A stretch of 64,000 nt of DNA from Marchantia polymorpha subsp. ruderalis (Eukaryota > Streptophyta > Marchantiopsida > Marchantiales > Marchantiaceae). Positions within the stretch are counted from its first letter, which is position 1. Each line of letters opens with the position of its first letter. Shown here piece after piece: positions 20,341 through 34,643 of this stretch. The translations under genes and the position numbers were made by a program. The notes under the pieces are model-generated. The model had not been told where the DNA came from and did not search any database. It was given only the letters and a program-made list of their open reading frames with translations. The DNA is taken from contig AP031358.1 of the NCBI GenBank assembly GCA_037833965.1, positions 9,308,001 through 9,372,000 of the forward strand, given 5' to 3'.

Positions 20341-22870
20341 GATTTCGAACCAACATGTAACTTCCCCACCTTTGCGAGCATCTTTTTCGTGAGATATATA
20401 TCATCCAGCAGTTTCTGATGTTTTCCTTTGTCTCGGATCAGAGGCTTCAAGACAGGGGAACATGTCAAGAACAGCCCAAATGATACACGAAAGTAGACTC
20501 CAAGTACAGTACAGCACATTCAATACAGTACACAGTGTCCAAGCAAAGGTTCCACCTCCGAACACGTGCTTCTCAAATTCGCGCGTCTGTTCTCTGGCGG
20601 GCAGATCCCAACGGCAGAGCTCCGCTGCTTCGGACATGTGACATGTCAGACCCATGTGCACACTGTGGCAGACTGCGGCTGCCTATCAAGCAGCGGAATC
20701 CTGAATCCCGATCAGACAGCGACAAAGGGCGCGACGCCGTACTGTGAGCCCACGGAGCGAATCCACATGCTCGTTGACCCCTGAGTTACGCCTCTCACGG
20801 GGCCGAGGGACGCGCAGAGCCGGTGCGCTTTGGCCTGCCTGCTCCCTTTTCATTCATGTTCAGGGGCAGTGAGATCCAGGGCAGAACCGATTCGGCACTC
20901 AAGGTCCATCTTCTCTTGGTCAGTCAGGGTGGCCGATGCGGCCGATGACGACCTCGTTCGTTCATTCACTCCACCGCCCTGGGATCCGACCTCGGTCTTG
21001 GGCTTTTACTACTCTCTCTGAAAGTTTCGGGCGTACGTCTTCGATCGAGCTCTTCGGAGTTCGGTCAGTAACAGTTGGGGGCTGGGGTCAGCAACTGCAG
21101 CGCTCATTCTGGTGTGGTAGGGGGGCGGTACAGTCTCTCCAGAGGGGCAAGGGACTGGTCGCCATGCTATAGATGCATTGCGTTGCAAGGCCACGGAGCC
21201 CAGCCTCCCACCAACTTCGCGATGGGTTACAGAACTGGACTATAGGATCCGAGAGCCTCGCTCACTCCTCAGTGTGCATCTCTGGAGCTCTTAACGAGTA
21301 TCTTCGAATCGCGCGTGCTCGCTGTGGTTGGCTAATTCTATATCGATTTCTGCACGACCATAGGTCTCGATGCACATGGAACTAACTGACTTCAGATCCT
21401 GGGGCAGACAGTTTGCTACGTTCTTTTGCAAAAGGCGTAGTGTGTTATGGCGGAGAATGATGGGCCCACTGTGGCATGATCTCCACGAAGTCAGGAACGT
21501 TGCCAGTTGTGACTTCTGATTTGTCATAGAAACTGCCAACCCTAGCGTTCCATGTGACTTTCATCTGTCTGAGGTCGTACGAGTACTAACCTTGCCGTAC
21601 AAAGACAGAAGGAAGGGCATTGCTGACGGAGAGACGAGCACCTGAATTCGATAAAGGATTTTTTGTATCTTTATTAATAAGCTATTTCTTGAGAGCTCGA
21701 CACTGGATCGCTACACCTTTGACAAATACACATTCGAATAGTACACAAACTTCGGCTCGAAAGGAGTACTCTCGCGAGCCAAAAGTAAGATGCTGATCCA
21801 GTTTTCACGCTCTGGGTACTCTACTCTAAGCTAGTCTGTCTACACTATGGGGTGAAGCTTTGGGTAATATACGTTTGGTCTATCATTTCTACACTAGCTA
21901 CCTCTTTCCCGTTTCATTCACGTATAAGTGCGACAAGCTATGTATCCTTGCTTTCGAGTCCCTGATTTGGGAGATAAATCGTGGAGGATCCTCCCTCATG
22001 CCTTCAATCATCTCAATGAATCGCTTTTCCTGTTTGACGGTATTTACTTCTGGTACAAATTTTCACGTATTAGTCCTGGCATTCTATGTCTCTTGAAAGA
22101 TAAAAGAATCCAAAACTCGCTTGTCCTCCACTGTTCGTAACAATCTCAATTTGAAAGACCGAACAAAGCTTGAATCTACCATCCCTTCCCTCTCTTCATT
22201 CCGGGTGTGGTGGTTATGTGTGATTTTCATAACATTATGAAAAGCTTCAAGACATCCAATCCTACCGGTATTCGTCAACTTCTACAACAAACAAAACAAC
22301 TTTCCTAGTTCGATCGTGTAAACAACATTATGATCCGACAACTTCCTTGATTACCCAACCAGCCTACGTGAACTAACAAGTGAAATTTTTGAGTTCACCG
22401 CAGTAAGTGTATGACTGCCAGTACCTTGCAGCAAGACACACTCGTCACCGTAGACATTGAGAAACTTCTAGTGGTTTAACGCCTCAAGAGATGGGTCCCA
22501 AAGCACACACTTGGACTAAAATGAAACTTCAGCTATTCATTGATTTGCTTTGACTGTCCATGGTTACAATCACCAGTCGGATCTGTTCGACGACAAGATC
22601 TACACCTTTTTCTAACTACTCTTACACCTAATATACGTACAACCTGGGGAAGGGTACCAGTTTCTAAGACGTCGACAAAATCATGATCTTATGTTGATCA
22701 AAACTTGATATAATTGAGTTGTCGGGACAACGTAACTTCTTTTCAAGCTTACTCCTACAGTCTCCCGTTGTGAAGTTGTGGGGAACCTAGCAAGACAGTA
22801 ACTGCCTTCAACTCTAGTCCCAGTATGAAATTAAAGCACGACCAGTTGCAGTTCCATTCTGCATCAATAT

Positions 22871-25800
22871 TTAAAGAGCATTCATGGTAGATGAGAATCC
22901 GTATTTACCAGGAGAAACCCTCATCATATGACTATCTTCGTTGTTGGACTGCAACGTCGCTCGGTACAACATGTACCGCTTATGCCTCACTGCAACATTG
23001 CCAATATATCAGTAACATGTCGGTCAAGCAAAAAACTAACAATATCTCCCAGACTTGAAAAGTTTCTAACACCACATCCATCACTGACTTAAGACTTTAT
23101 GTAATATAACTGTGATAGAAGCCACAACAGAGCCGAGAAACAATATCAAAAAAACACATGGTGATGTTGAGAATCTTACTTGCGAGCTGGTGAGGAAGAC
23201 CGAAGTTGTAGTCGTCTTCAGAATTCCTCTTTCTGATACAGAAACATACCAAGAACAAGAAAACCGCTGCTCCGACCAAACTTGCCAGCACAATACCAGC
23301 TTTTGCTCCAGCCGACAATCCGGAGTCCTCCCAAAAATGGGGGCACGTTGGTAGTGATGGCACTCCGCACAGTCCTTGATTTTGTGACAAGCTGCTAGGA
23401 GCAAAAACCACAGTGACTAACGTCTACAGGCCTTCGTGATGGAGAACGACATCATCGCGCATTAACTGCACTGTCTTCAACTACACAATGAGAAGATCAA
23501 ACAACATAGACAAAGCTAAACACCAAGATCTGGACGATCTGTTGTAAACGTGTAGAGATACTTACTTGATAAACCCACCGCGCACACCTATAGAATAAAG
23601 GGCCTCCGGAACGAGCCCAGTCAAGAGATTTTGGTTCAAAAGTCTGCAAAGCACAGAAACACACATTCAATGCAAGTTCCATGTCTTTCGAGGTTTAGCT
23701 GTAGGTCAAACACTAGACCTGTAAATTTCTGCAAAAGGAGAAGTCGCAGGCCAGCCCATACTGTCAATCTCATCCAAGTATGTAGAGATGACGACAAGAG
23801 GATTCAAACTCAGGACACAGATACTTAGCAAAAGGAACCCGGACTCGGGGTTGTGAATCAGAAACAAGTTGTGCCAAAATACTACTACTAGCTGTAAAGA
23901 CACAAGCATAGCGAAAAGTGTAATAAAAAAATTCAGAATCTTATAGAACTTCCAACTCTCCACATACAAATCAGTCAGAAATCAAGTACGGTGAGAATGA
24001 CATACACGCGAGTAAGCTGAGATGCACCCAAGCTGTCGGGTATTATGCCCGTCAAAGAATTAGTGGACAAATCCCTGCATTGCAAATGAAAAACCTTAAT
24101 TTACTAGAGAATTTAGCCTTCAACTGAACTGGAAAATGCAAGGACATTCACGTTAGTGATATATTTCTGATCATCAGTCCATTTTCTGTGTGTGCATGTA
24201 CAATAAACATCTTAGGTCCACAACCAATCTTCATATCAAATTATACTCACACGCTCTCGAGGGCACCACCTCCAAGACCTGATGGAATACTACCGCTAAT
24301 GTCATTGTTGCTAAAATTCCTGCATAACAATTTGTTGATTGTTGGTTTAGCCAAAGAAACCAGGATATTTTGAGGCTAACTGAAAACCCCAGCTTGAGAA
24401 AGCAGACAGACATTTCATCACACTTTTCTCAGATATGATGAAAACCATACACTCCAAGAGTCTGCTCCTAACAAGTGAAATACAAATTCGCGACAACGAC
24501 TCAAGAATCAATACCACTTCAAGAACTATGCTTATAAAATCTTTCATATATCACTTACATAAAAGTCAGATACTTAAGCTGCGTGATTTGGTCGCTTATG
24601 TACCCCTTCAGACCCTGATTGGAAAGATCCCTGAGCAAATTTCAACAATACAAGATAAAACGTCATAACGAAGACAAATTCTCGGACCGTGAGAATCCAA
24701 TTCATGCTGTTAAATGTACCACCATCGCTCATGAGTATAAAAATTAAAGCTCTGCACAAAGACTAATATGTCTAAGGCTACCTTGTAACGAATATAAACA
24801 TCTTCCAACCTGCACACACCAATCGAACAACCTGCTTGTGGAAGAACACGTATAATACTGATCGTGCAAAATACTTACAATCGCATGATAACTAGGGCAT
24901 TGACTTCGTTGTCCAAGGTACAACTGACACCTTCCCAAGCGTCCCAACTCGAAGGGGAACATGGGTCTCCATTCCAACCCATTCGATCAGGGACCTGTAA
25001 AGATGTCTTCAACTGTTGCATAGCAGCAGCTGCAGGATCAAGCAGCCATTGGTACCGAAACCAGGATTGTTTATGCACATGGATATAGTTTGATCATGCA
25101 CTTCGAACTTAATACTGATGTATTCAAGAAATATAAATTTGCACGCAATGTGAACATTACTCTCTCGATTACCTACAGCAAACTGCTCCACGAGTATACA
25201 CTTAGCTCCTCACTTACCACAAGCTAAAACCCTTCCCTTTTCTTAAGAAAAAAAAACCTCCAATGTTTGTATTGGATAAAGGCTTGACCTCCTGCATTCG
25301 TCTACCTCGGCCGATACAAATTTAATGGGGAGAGATAAGCAAATGATAATAGACGACAAATATACGAACCTAAAGCTAAATCATTCACATAACTCACCTT
25401 CTCTGCTGTCCGTTCCAATTTCAACCTCAAGAATTGCCAGAACCTCCATGCCACAGATAAGCGGCTCGCCAATCACAGGCTCAAATGTGACAACCAAGTT
25501 CGTGTCCGTCAAATTGCTGTAGGTGTAGTTCAGCGAGAGCGCCGCATAGTTTCCAGCCAACTTGAAGACATCAACTTCGGTAAATATGACATCCTCATTC
25601 ACAGTAATGTTGAATACTCTTTGACCTGGGCCACTTATACTTGGCTCAAATTCAGCGAAATGAAACCAAAGCATGTAATCCAAGCTAGAGTCTACTGTGA
25701 AGTTGTAACTCATAGAAAGATTGGTTGGTGCAACGCGCGCGCTCTGAAAAAGTCTCTCTGGAAAATAATTCGGAGCGACATTGGTATTCCGAATAGGCTC

Positions 25801-27289
25801 AGTCGTGGTGATGAGAAGTTTGGGAGTCGTGCTGAAGGAAGTATCGATTTCCCACGCTCGACCACCTAACTCCGTATCATTGCTCAATCCTGCACCAAAT
25901 GAACTATTTCCTGCTGTAATACGACCATAATTCACCAGAATGACCTCCTGCCCCGTAGAAACGGCATCGTAAGACAAATTATCCACCTGCAGGATCTCCA
26001 AGGCTCCAAGCAACGGCGAATCTGTCGCCCAGCTGTAGAGGCACACAGTAGCAAATCCATCCTCAACGAAGGCGTGAAGATCCGAATAGGCACCTCGCAT
26101 AGCAATATCATCTGCCCACGGGGACCTCCAGCTGAAAACTACTGTCCCTTCCACCGAAACATCAAAACTTGGTGTCGTCGACTTGTGATCATAGTTATCA
26201 TAAACAAAGAACATCCGGATGAAGTATCTTCCCGTAGGCACCGGCACGACATAGCAATGTTTCTTTCCTAGAGAAATAGGAAAGTATCGGATGGTCCGCT
26301 CTTGCTCTTGAACAAAATTTCCTGGGTCAGAAACAGAAGAAACTGATCCTCCTGTGTAATATGCGTCCGCAATCCATGATTCGTTGAACTGATTCGTAAA
26401 ATCGGTAAACCCGCCGCAATCGATTCGAATAACAACGCCACCTACAGCAGTTATATCGTCTCTCGATCAGTAGAAAGCATATTCAATAGATAAGCTCACT
26501 ATGCATCTCGGAGTCTGCATGATAATGACCACCGGTAACGTTTCATGAGCAGGCTCACATTTCCAAACATTTATTATAAAAATAGCACCTATAGTAAGTA
26601 CTAAGCTATATCCGGGATTCGATGGCCAAGTTTTCACGTCCCCATCACTAGTTGGCACCTGGGGTGGCATATAAGCGAGGGATTCTGGATCGCCTTCTAG
26701 CCTCTCTAAACAACGATGTATTACCACTTCTGAGTCACAATTCCCACTACAACTAGCCAAACGGTAAAATACAAGAAATTCGACACTTCCTCATAGAAAC
26801 TGTCCTGCCATTGTACACACAACGCCTGATCTCGCTCGCAAATCAACAGATCCTGAGACCAGTTACACCCAGCCTCCACATTTAATCACGTCATTCACAT
26901 AATCATTTCGAAATTACCAATGCACCCAAATCCGCCTCGAGGCGCTTTCCCTATCCTCCTCCGCCAATTTTATAACGATAGATCTCATCGAAGGATGCAC
27001 ATTAAAACTGAAATTCACACATTTGCTCTTATCTCACCCCCGCTCAAAACACTACTCAATGCAATATCGCGCTCGCTCAACACAAACCGCAAAGAAACAG
27101 AGATGCCCGAGCAGCGGCGATAAGAGGTGAATCTCTGGCAACAGAACACACATGGACCCAGCAGTGATCAGAGGGGGAAGAAAAGATACCAGGCGTCTGG
27201 GCGGTAATGAGTATTGTGTGGACGGAGAGAAATAACAGCAGCTGCACACTCAGCCGAACGAGGCTACTCCTCACACTCAGAAGCTCCAT
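22871..27289 (-). CDS. RLP4: Malectin-like/LRR receptor-like protein without kinase (RLP4 type), 9 exons
   Basis: Hand-joined exons on the minus strand are 27289-27190, 26441-25398, 25029-24879, 24630-24559, 24319-24251, 24074-24006, 23643-23566, 23391-23180 and 22989-22871. All have GT-AG borders, and together they give 637 codons plus TAA. A signal peptide (residues 1-31, SVQLLLFLSVHTILITAQ) is followed by a malectin-like di-glucose-binding domain (about 35-380, starting VVIRIDCGGFTDF), the WNGDPC-x-C hinge (about 400), four LRR units encoded by 69-78-bp exons (about 430-530), the NQGLCGVPSLPTC cap, one membrane helix (about 559-580) and a 55-residue cytoplasmic tail with RHKRYMLYRATL. There is no kinase. 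This is the architecture of Arabidopsis RLP4 and its relatives, including length and tail. It should act at the plasma membrane as a wall or glycan sensor that signals through a partner. A CT-rich 5' leader lies upstream. Confidence 0.93.
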
Positions 27290-27593
27290 CTTCTGCAGCT
27301 CTCTCCACCCACAGCTAGGTCGCTGTTACCGCTCCTGCCGCCAATGCTTCAATCCTCGGCAACGCGGTCAGTTCTTCTGCTTCTTCCCCATGGAGAAGCA
27401 GACATACCCACTGTCCTCCTCCACTTGTTCCTCAGGAATTGCCTCGATGCTCCTCCCAGCCCTCAGTCCTCTACACTCGCACAACAGCAATGCTGCTCCT
27501 TGCAAACGCCTCGCCTGCCTGCCAGACCAGCAACAACCTTGCACTCCTCCCGCAGGAGAGACCGAAGCGCACGACAAGACCGCGAGAGACACC

Positions 27594-27618
27594 GAGAGAG
27601 AGAGAGAGAGAGAGAGAG
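27594..27618. repeat. GA microsatellite (CT on the RLP4-like sense strand)
   Basis: An uninterrupted (GA)n run lies about 305 bp upstream of the RLP4-like start codon. CT-rich leaders are common in plant promoters and 5' UTRs. Regulatory effect is inferred only. Confidence 0.85.
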
Positions 27619-30600
27619 TCCTCCTCAACAGAGCGCAGCAAGAACAGAGAAAAGCGTTCAACAATGCTCGCGGGAGCAATTAATTGTGGCAGTAATGGAC
27701 CACACAGTGGTGGCCCGAGGGGAGGACACCCGGTGGGAGAGAGACTTGCGCAGTGCGTTGTAGTTCGGCATCAATGCACCTCACGCCGCGGCAGCAGCAG
27801 CAGCGCTCCTACACAGTCCCCATCGTCCGCCATTCTAGCTCACCTCTCATCACGTCAGAGAGCGAGGTTCTTTGTTCCATTCCCCGAAATTTGCGTCCCG
27901 CGCTGTTTTTGGCACCGGCGGGTCCCCAGCTTCGCCGATGCCTAAATCTAAACCTGCAAAAGTGTTGATTTGCACACGTCCCCAGTCTTAAACCTCGGCT
28001 CCTCGGCTCCCCTTCTCCAACCCCGAAATCTTCCTCCTTTTTCCTTCTTCCTCCTCGGTCGTTCCTCGGCCCTACCCCCTCACCGCCGCACCCTCTCGGA
28101 TTAGTCAACAAACTACGACGAGCCTCTCTGACATGCGAACGCTTTTCTAACATGTTAAATCATAACCCCCTTGTCGTTTTCGGGCGAGAAACCACGAAGC
28201 CATATGCACCCGCACGACGTAGTCGTCCAGTCAGTCGTCCTCCTTTTCGACATTTCTCGTGCGTCCACCTCCCCATCCGTCCCCATCCCCATCCCCATCC
28301 GCACCGCTACTTTTGTCTACTTGCGCGGGAAACCATCCTGCATCTCGTTCGTTCATTCGCTCGTTGCCTGGATGGACGGATGCCCCGGCTGCCCGGGGCT
28401 GGGGTTGGTGGTCTGCGCGGCCCTCCGGTTCATGGATGGTCCGACGTGGCAGCCACTTGATGGACGTCTTTTGCTCTGATACCGTTCGTTGGTTAACTTC
28501 GCAGCAGAAATTCGCTGAATCCGTTCCCTTCCCTTGCTGCTCGATGGCCTCGTCTTTTCGTCACCGGCACCACCGACGACGACGACGAAATAGATCCAGT
28601 TCGTGCACGAGGGCAGAGGGAGGTTGCCACAGAGGAACAACGGTTCCTCTGCGTCAGGGAACGAACGTATCTTTGTGCGTATATTTTCTCGAGACCTGGA
28701 GATTGAAAAACAGCATGCAGCAGAAGCTTGGGAGCAAGCACTGGGGTCCATTCAAGCCCATTTCCATTTGTGATTGCTTGCACTAACTTCCAAATCACAG
28801 GATATGGGCAACTGAGCCTTGTGCATGTTCACAAAAGAGTAGTCAGTGGATATTTTAAAACATGGCGTATCATAATTGGAGAAATGCAGAAAGCTCTGCA
28901 GCCAACGCCAGCGAGCGAAAGCAGATGAGAAGCCAAGACTACTAATCATTTAGCAAAGGACGATCAAAAGGAAAGGAAGAGAAGGATTGATGTTCGCAAT
29001 GGGGTTCTATGTGGCTACGGTGGTTAACATGGATTAAAAGTAACAAGAGGAGAAGTGACAAAAGTTCTACATACACACCTTAGATTAAAAGTAAACTGAA
29101 ATTTAGATGAGAAAAGGGTCTCAAAACGACAAGAAGAATTACAAATTAATAGTCGATCACTCCACTTGAAAGACTGGAGGACGATCTATAAGTTTCTATT
29201 AGACCTCTACATACTTCTACCGCAATCGATAAGACATCCGGAGGACATAGCAGTCTTCTCCATACTCGGCAATAAGCAAGACGTGATAACATCCGTGTAA
29301 AATAGAGTGTTCATATACATTCCACGTGATGTTCTTTTACCATTGAAATTGTTCAATCTCGACTCTACGTCAACACAATCAATACAACACATTTTCCAAA
29401 TTTCATCATCAATTTCGTTAACTCGGTCCATCTATTGATACTTGAATATTGAAAAGTCCTGTACTCTTTTTTGTTTAAGAGTCATCTTGATTTTCTTATG
29501 TATTGATGTACTTATCTAATAAAGAAATAGCTCAGAATTTAGAATTAGTACCTCCTGTCAAAAGTTATCATGTTCACTTCTCCATAGCTTGCTTTATAAA
29601 AATTATAGAAGGATGATAACGATAAATGTTGCTTTTGTGAAAATAACTACGACAAGTTTAATCCCACTTGTTGAATATCACTCCAACTAGCAACTCTATA
29701 TTTTAATTGATTATAACTGTCAATTATAGATGGAAAAAGAATTCAGTCTATTCTAAGTCGCTCATAAATCGTTGCATTACCGAACTTCAAAATGATTATT
29801 AAAGTCATGTTTAAACTTCTTCACATCAACAATGGTAATCATAAAGCTAAGCCATCAATAAATATTCAACTTCATTTTGGTCTCACACTTAACTTGTATC
29901 ACTTCCACTTTAAGTATATAAGCTTGGATAGGTTGCCCCACTTAACTATAGATATCACACTGCTGTGTAATAAATTGTTCTTTTTTGATAGATGTTACAT
30001 TGTATTTCGAGATTTGCACTTGATAAAGACACCGTGCAGTCCGAAGCTATCAAAGCATCCCTTCGATATCACTTGGTTATAATATATTTAAATTATTCTT
30101 CAAGGATCTCTTTGCAGATAATTGATAAGGTATAGCCGTTGGCCCGTAAGACGGTGCCTTATTTGCTTTTTTTTATTCATCATTTGATTTGTGCGTAATT
30201 GAGTGCTCTAATATAGGGCATATTGTTAGGCACGCAACTTGCAAAAACCATTGCAGATTGTCAAATACAAGCATACCTTTCGAAATGTTAAACAATTTCT
30301 TCCTGCTTTAGTATGCAGACATAGAAGTTACACCTAAGACCGAAGAATTTTTTACAGACTTTCAAAAGATCCCCAAATTGGACACGAATGTTTTCCTCAC
30401 ATCTTAATATACCAAACACCTCAAGACTAAATAGTATATTAACCAAAAATTAGTCAATGAACTATTGTCAATATATCTTCACTGAATTTCCCATAATTGC
30501 GTATACTGATTGATTAGATCTAAAGTCATACCTTTGGAACCATATTAAAAAACTTGACTATATGAAATTTATTACAATGTAAGTATTCTTCACTTTTAGA

Positions 30601-33600
30601 GCTTTTGATTGTACTCTTTGTCATATAACCCGCTCAAATTTTACTGTGCTTATTTTCTCCCAATACAAAAGTGCGACATTAGGATTTAGTTTCTCTGTAA
30701 TTCCAAAAAATCATATTATTGAAATCATGAACATGAACACCAAAATGAAGATTTATCAATTTCTCTATGTGGACAATTTAAGGAGATGGTACTTCAAATA
30801 TTGAGCTATTTCTTACAAAATTTGGACGAATTTGGAAGAAACAAAGATAACAATCTGATCATCAACAGATGCTACTTTGGTGCATCACTGCAAGGATCAC
30901 TTGAGTAGAGAGCGCTGAGGTGATCTGCAGACTGCAATCGATTGCAAAGATAATATTGCATCTTAGCCAAACACACGGTTTCAAATTCAATACCCCCGGA
31001 TATGCAAGCTAGAAATACACTCAAGGCTTCCTGAAATATCTACAATTGCAACTTGACAGGAAAGCATCAAGAAAGTGCTATCTAGAACACTACTTCTGTG
31101 TAATATACTTTTGGCAAGCAGCAGTTGTGAACCATGGCAATATTCGGGCTGCTGTAGAAACTTCGTCATGGGGAAGAAAGTTGCATGTTCTTCCTTCTTC
31201 AGGGCATCTTGTAAATCACGCATAGTAAATTTCACTGGGCGACAAATTCATATTGCCTCATGCAAGAAGCACTTGCACTCTGATGAGTCAGAACCATCAA
31301 GTGTGCTTCGAATCGACGGCTTCATACTGCACAACCGTTTGTGCGGGCGGTGATGGGTCTTACTTAGTTCTTACAGGGCCCACCTGCCATAGGTAGAGCG
31401 ATGCTGGTTTCCTCGGACCATGTGAAAAATGTCTTTTCTCTCTCTAGTAAGAACCGCAAGCTGAAGGCTATTACTACATTTCAATTTTCCATTTTCCACT
31501 TTCCACTTTTGTTCCATATTGCTGCCTTTCACCTTACCTCCATTATCGTGAGCAAGTTCTTGAAAATTTGGTATTTAAATTAGTTCTCCAGGTTTCTTCG
31601 TTAACCTTTGAGACCTCCTCACAAATCAGCTATCACGGTTGCCTCCTCTCTTCTCTCATACTGAACTTTGTGCAATGATTCGTTTGGTTTAATTTCCTGC
31701 ACAATGTGGAATCTGCTTTGGCAACGCGTGACCATTGCACTCTGGATTCTCTGATTTCCGACAATTGTAGTTACAATTTACGATACACAGTACAATACAA
31801 TACTTGTTATCACTGAATGTAGTGGCATCCTGATTCCCGTGGGATTCAAGGCTTTAATTCGAGATCGGATTACGTAATTGGGTCCACCGGATATCCTGCT
31901 GCCACATTGAAGTATCCGCGGTTTGCTTTCTTTGTCTTAAATTCTTGCAGGAAAGCATTATTTGCAACAGTAGACTTCACAAAATGATATCAACAGTTAC
32001 GACACAACATATCAAGTTCCTTTTGAAACCAATACGATTGGTAATCATCTACGATTTCAACCAATAGCAGAAATATACATCATGCGAAAACGAAATAATT
32101 ATGTTTGCTTCATGATGATACTTCTTAGTTAGCCAAAATCATTTTAGAATGTGTAAATATAAATGATAATATATCGTATCACGAGTCTAAACAAAAAATT
32201 AGTTTCTTAACATCAAGAAAAAAAATTATAAATAAATTTTGTCACAGAAATGAACATCTCGAAATTCAGTTGCATGCAGAACTTTCTGGTCGCAAGAAAA
32301 AGATATTCTGAAAACCAAAAAATAATTCTAATCTTTTTATTGTTGTAATAGTGAATATATTTATATTCATTTGTTGGAAAATATTTTTATAAGTGAAATT
32401 TGCTTACTCATCCACATTTTGATCTTCATACACAATATCATCATTGACTATATGTAACACTTTATGAAAGTTACGTGTCTTCATATTGTGTAAATTTATC
32501 AACTAATTACTTTTCTTTGTTTCGATATGAAACCGAGAAGTGATCATTCGTATTATTGTATTAAAAACATCTTAAGTTCTTCTGCATTGTTAATATATTT
32601 GTTTAACAATTGGAATGTCGATAAAAAAAATTAAAGAAATAAAAACCTAAGAATCAAAAGTTACAATGTGGAAAAAAGATTAAAATTCAATATATATATA
32701 TATATATTCTTGTGCTTAAATAATAAAAAAACTAAGCAATTCAAGTGCGATAGGATGTTGGATTTTCAATCTGTTCAATAGATAAGTGGGCATACATTTT
32801 AATAGATTCACTTTTAGATCAATTTAATTTTAAAAGAATGAATATGAATATTTTTTTCTCAGATCCACTGAATAATCAAACGATTCATGCTTAATAATAC
32901 ATTTCCTTGACTTCATACATTTTAGCAGGTTTCTTTAATATGGAGCGGTTGTGGAATTATTGGATTCGAGACATTCTATAACTGACATCTACCATGAAGT
33001 CTAAACTTATAAAGATTTGAAGCAGATATTGTTTGAAGAATAATCCGTCGAGTTCTAGACTGAATAATTAAAGTCATTTTATAATTTAAATTTGATGACA
33101 GATTATTCGGTAATTCACTTACATACGGTATAATAATACATATTCAATCAGATTTATTTCTGTTAAAATTCTCAATGCTCCAAACCACAAACAAAACGAC
33201 CTCTTTACTCAAAAGGACAAGAACTAGCAATTTGAATGTGTAACGTATGCTGGTTTAATTGTAATATAACAATAAATTCCATGACTGTCCAATTATTTGT
33301 AGCCCTCCTGTAAAAAAAGGTCATAATGTGAGATCAATATTCCAAACAGAGCGAAACTGGGGTTTAAAGTATGCAACTACATAAGATTTCTTTTTCCCAA
33401 TTACCGAGATAGTTTTCAATCTCGTAAAGATTCCAACTTTTTATTTCAAATTCTTAGAGACATAAGGCCGGGAAAAAAAGCTTTGAACTGTGTATGCAAA
33501 GCCTAGTTAAAATTAACACAACACCAAATTCATTCACTTCATAAACTCGCTATCACTTTCAGCCAACTCAGTTGAGGTTATTCAAAATGGTTAGTATTTC

Positions 33601-34182
33601 AAGATTAATAAATTTGTACGCTTGACTACTATGAGTTCAACTCGTCACGGTAAAACGTCCACAGGGAACGTTGGTTTTAACACACACGCATTTAAATCAA
33701 ATTTGTTTGACTGCCTGCTCATTCCCTTTTGCGCTAGTTTTCGAACCTAATCGTCAAAAGAAAGTGAGGTAGGTTCATTCTACATTATATGAAAAGTATA
33801 CATCCCAACGTAGACCTCTATATATTTGGATGATGATTTGAAGTCCCTACTCTGACGGCATTAATCATGAGAAAGAGTGACAGATCTGGTCATTTTCATC
33901 ATTATTATGATGAACAAACATCCTGTTGATTCTTCTGGTTACCACTACGCACTAAGAAGCATCTATTTTTTACAAAGCTTGAAATTCCAAAACTCATCAA
34001 TTGATAAACTTTTGTGAACAATCCCGTTGTTGAGTTACAAAAGATTTTGTAATAAAATGTGATAGATGTAGTTCTCGCCAACACTCCCGTAGTGATATAC
34101 TATCCCGACATGAAGGTCCAAACAGTATTGACTACTGGATGGATAGGTTTCATAGCTCCAGCAATTAATCAGATACAATACA
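27619..34182. other. Gene-poor region, largely AT-rich
   Basis: 27.6-28.5 kb is GC-richer and probably the promoter of the minus-strand receptor-like gene. It includes CCCCATC repeats at about 28269-28300. ORFs there overlap on both strands and have no motifs. From about 29 kb the sequence is AT-rich with a (TA)n run at about 32692-32707. No gene is supported. A 92-codon Cys-rich frame at 31075-31353 is noted separately. Confidence 0.45.
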
Positions 34183-34643
34183 TTATGGATTAGTTGGTAG
34201 ATCAGGTAGAGCAAACTTGCGTGATTGTTGTTTAGAACGTTCGCAAATTGGTATAGTCTGATGGGAAGAGATATCGTTCTTTATGCTATGCTTTTTTTTC
34301 TCTTCATTTGTTGACTTAATATGCAAGAAACTTCCTTGATCGATTCCTATCCGAGAGAACCTAACTTCATATCGACCTAAACGTTTCTCGTGCTCATATT
34401 TGTCCTTGATACATAAAACTGCTGCCCACACGTTCTCATCAGTTCCTGTTAATGCTGAATCTATTCTAGGATCCGAGCTACGCCATTCACATTGTTGTCG
34501 TCCACGTGTTTTACTTGCTCTTCTTGAGTAATCCTCAAGTTTATGCTCACTTCAAGTACTCTATTATACAGTTCCCGGTAGTCGTATTTCAAGCATGCTT
34601 CTGCCGTCTCTCGGGAAGAATATCCTTTGTACGAAAGGTCCAC
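34183..34643 (-). other. Two overlapping minus-strand frames, possible gene remnant
   Basis: One frame (34643-34461) reads MDLSYKGYSSRETAEACLKY and onward, with mixed, non-repetitive composition. A second frame, open from about 34550 down to 34183, reads EWRSSDPRIDSALTGTDENV and KYEHEKRLGRYEVRFSRIG. Both look more protein-like than the surrounding AT-rich noise, but no family is recognised and no splice pair clearly joins them. It may be a remnant of a transposon or host exon. Confidence 0.2.

Larger units (their letters stand above)
17834..22870. other. Intergenic region without supported gene
   Basis: Frames on both strands show no recognisable domain. It holds a 13-bp-arm hairpin (18112-18142), a 64-bp tandem duplication (19290-19417), a double hairpin (19556-19630) and a strongly AT-rich block (about 19670-20340). 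The part next to 22870 is presumably the 3' untranslated region of the minus-strand receptor-like gene. Confidence 0.5.

Noticed and set aside
23081-23179. Read-through of the RLP4-like TM exon into a 104-codon ORF as the natural C-terminus
   Set aside because: A consensus GTAAG donor at 23179 joins in phase to an exon at 22989-22871, giving a basic tail like that of known RLP4 proteins and a clean stop.
27368-28786. Several overlapping 100-175-codon ORFs on both strands
   Set aside because: Low-complexity, strand-symmetric frames in a GC-rich, CT/GA-repeat region upstream of the RLP4-like gene. No domain and no splice support.
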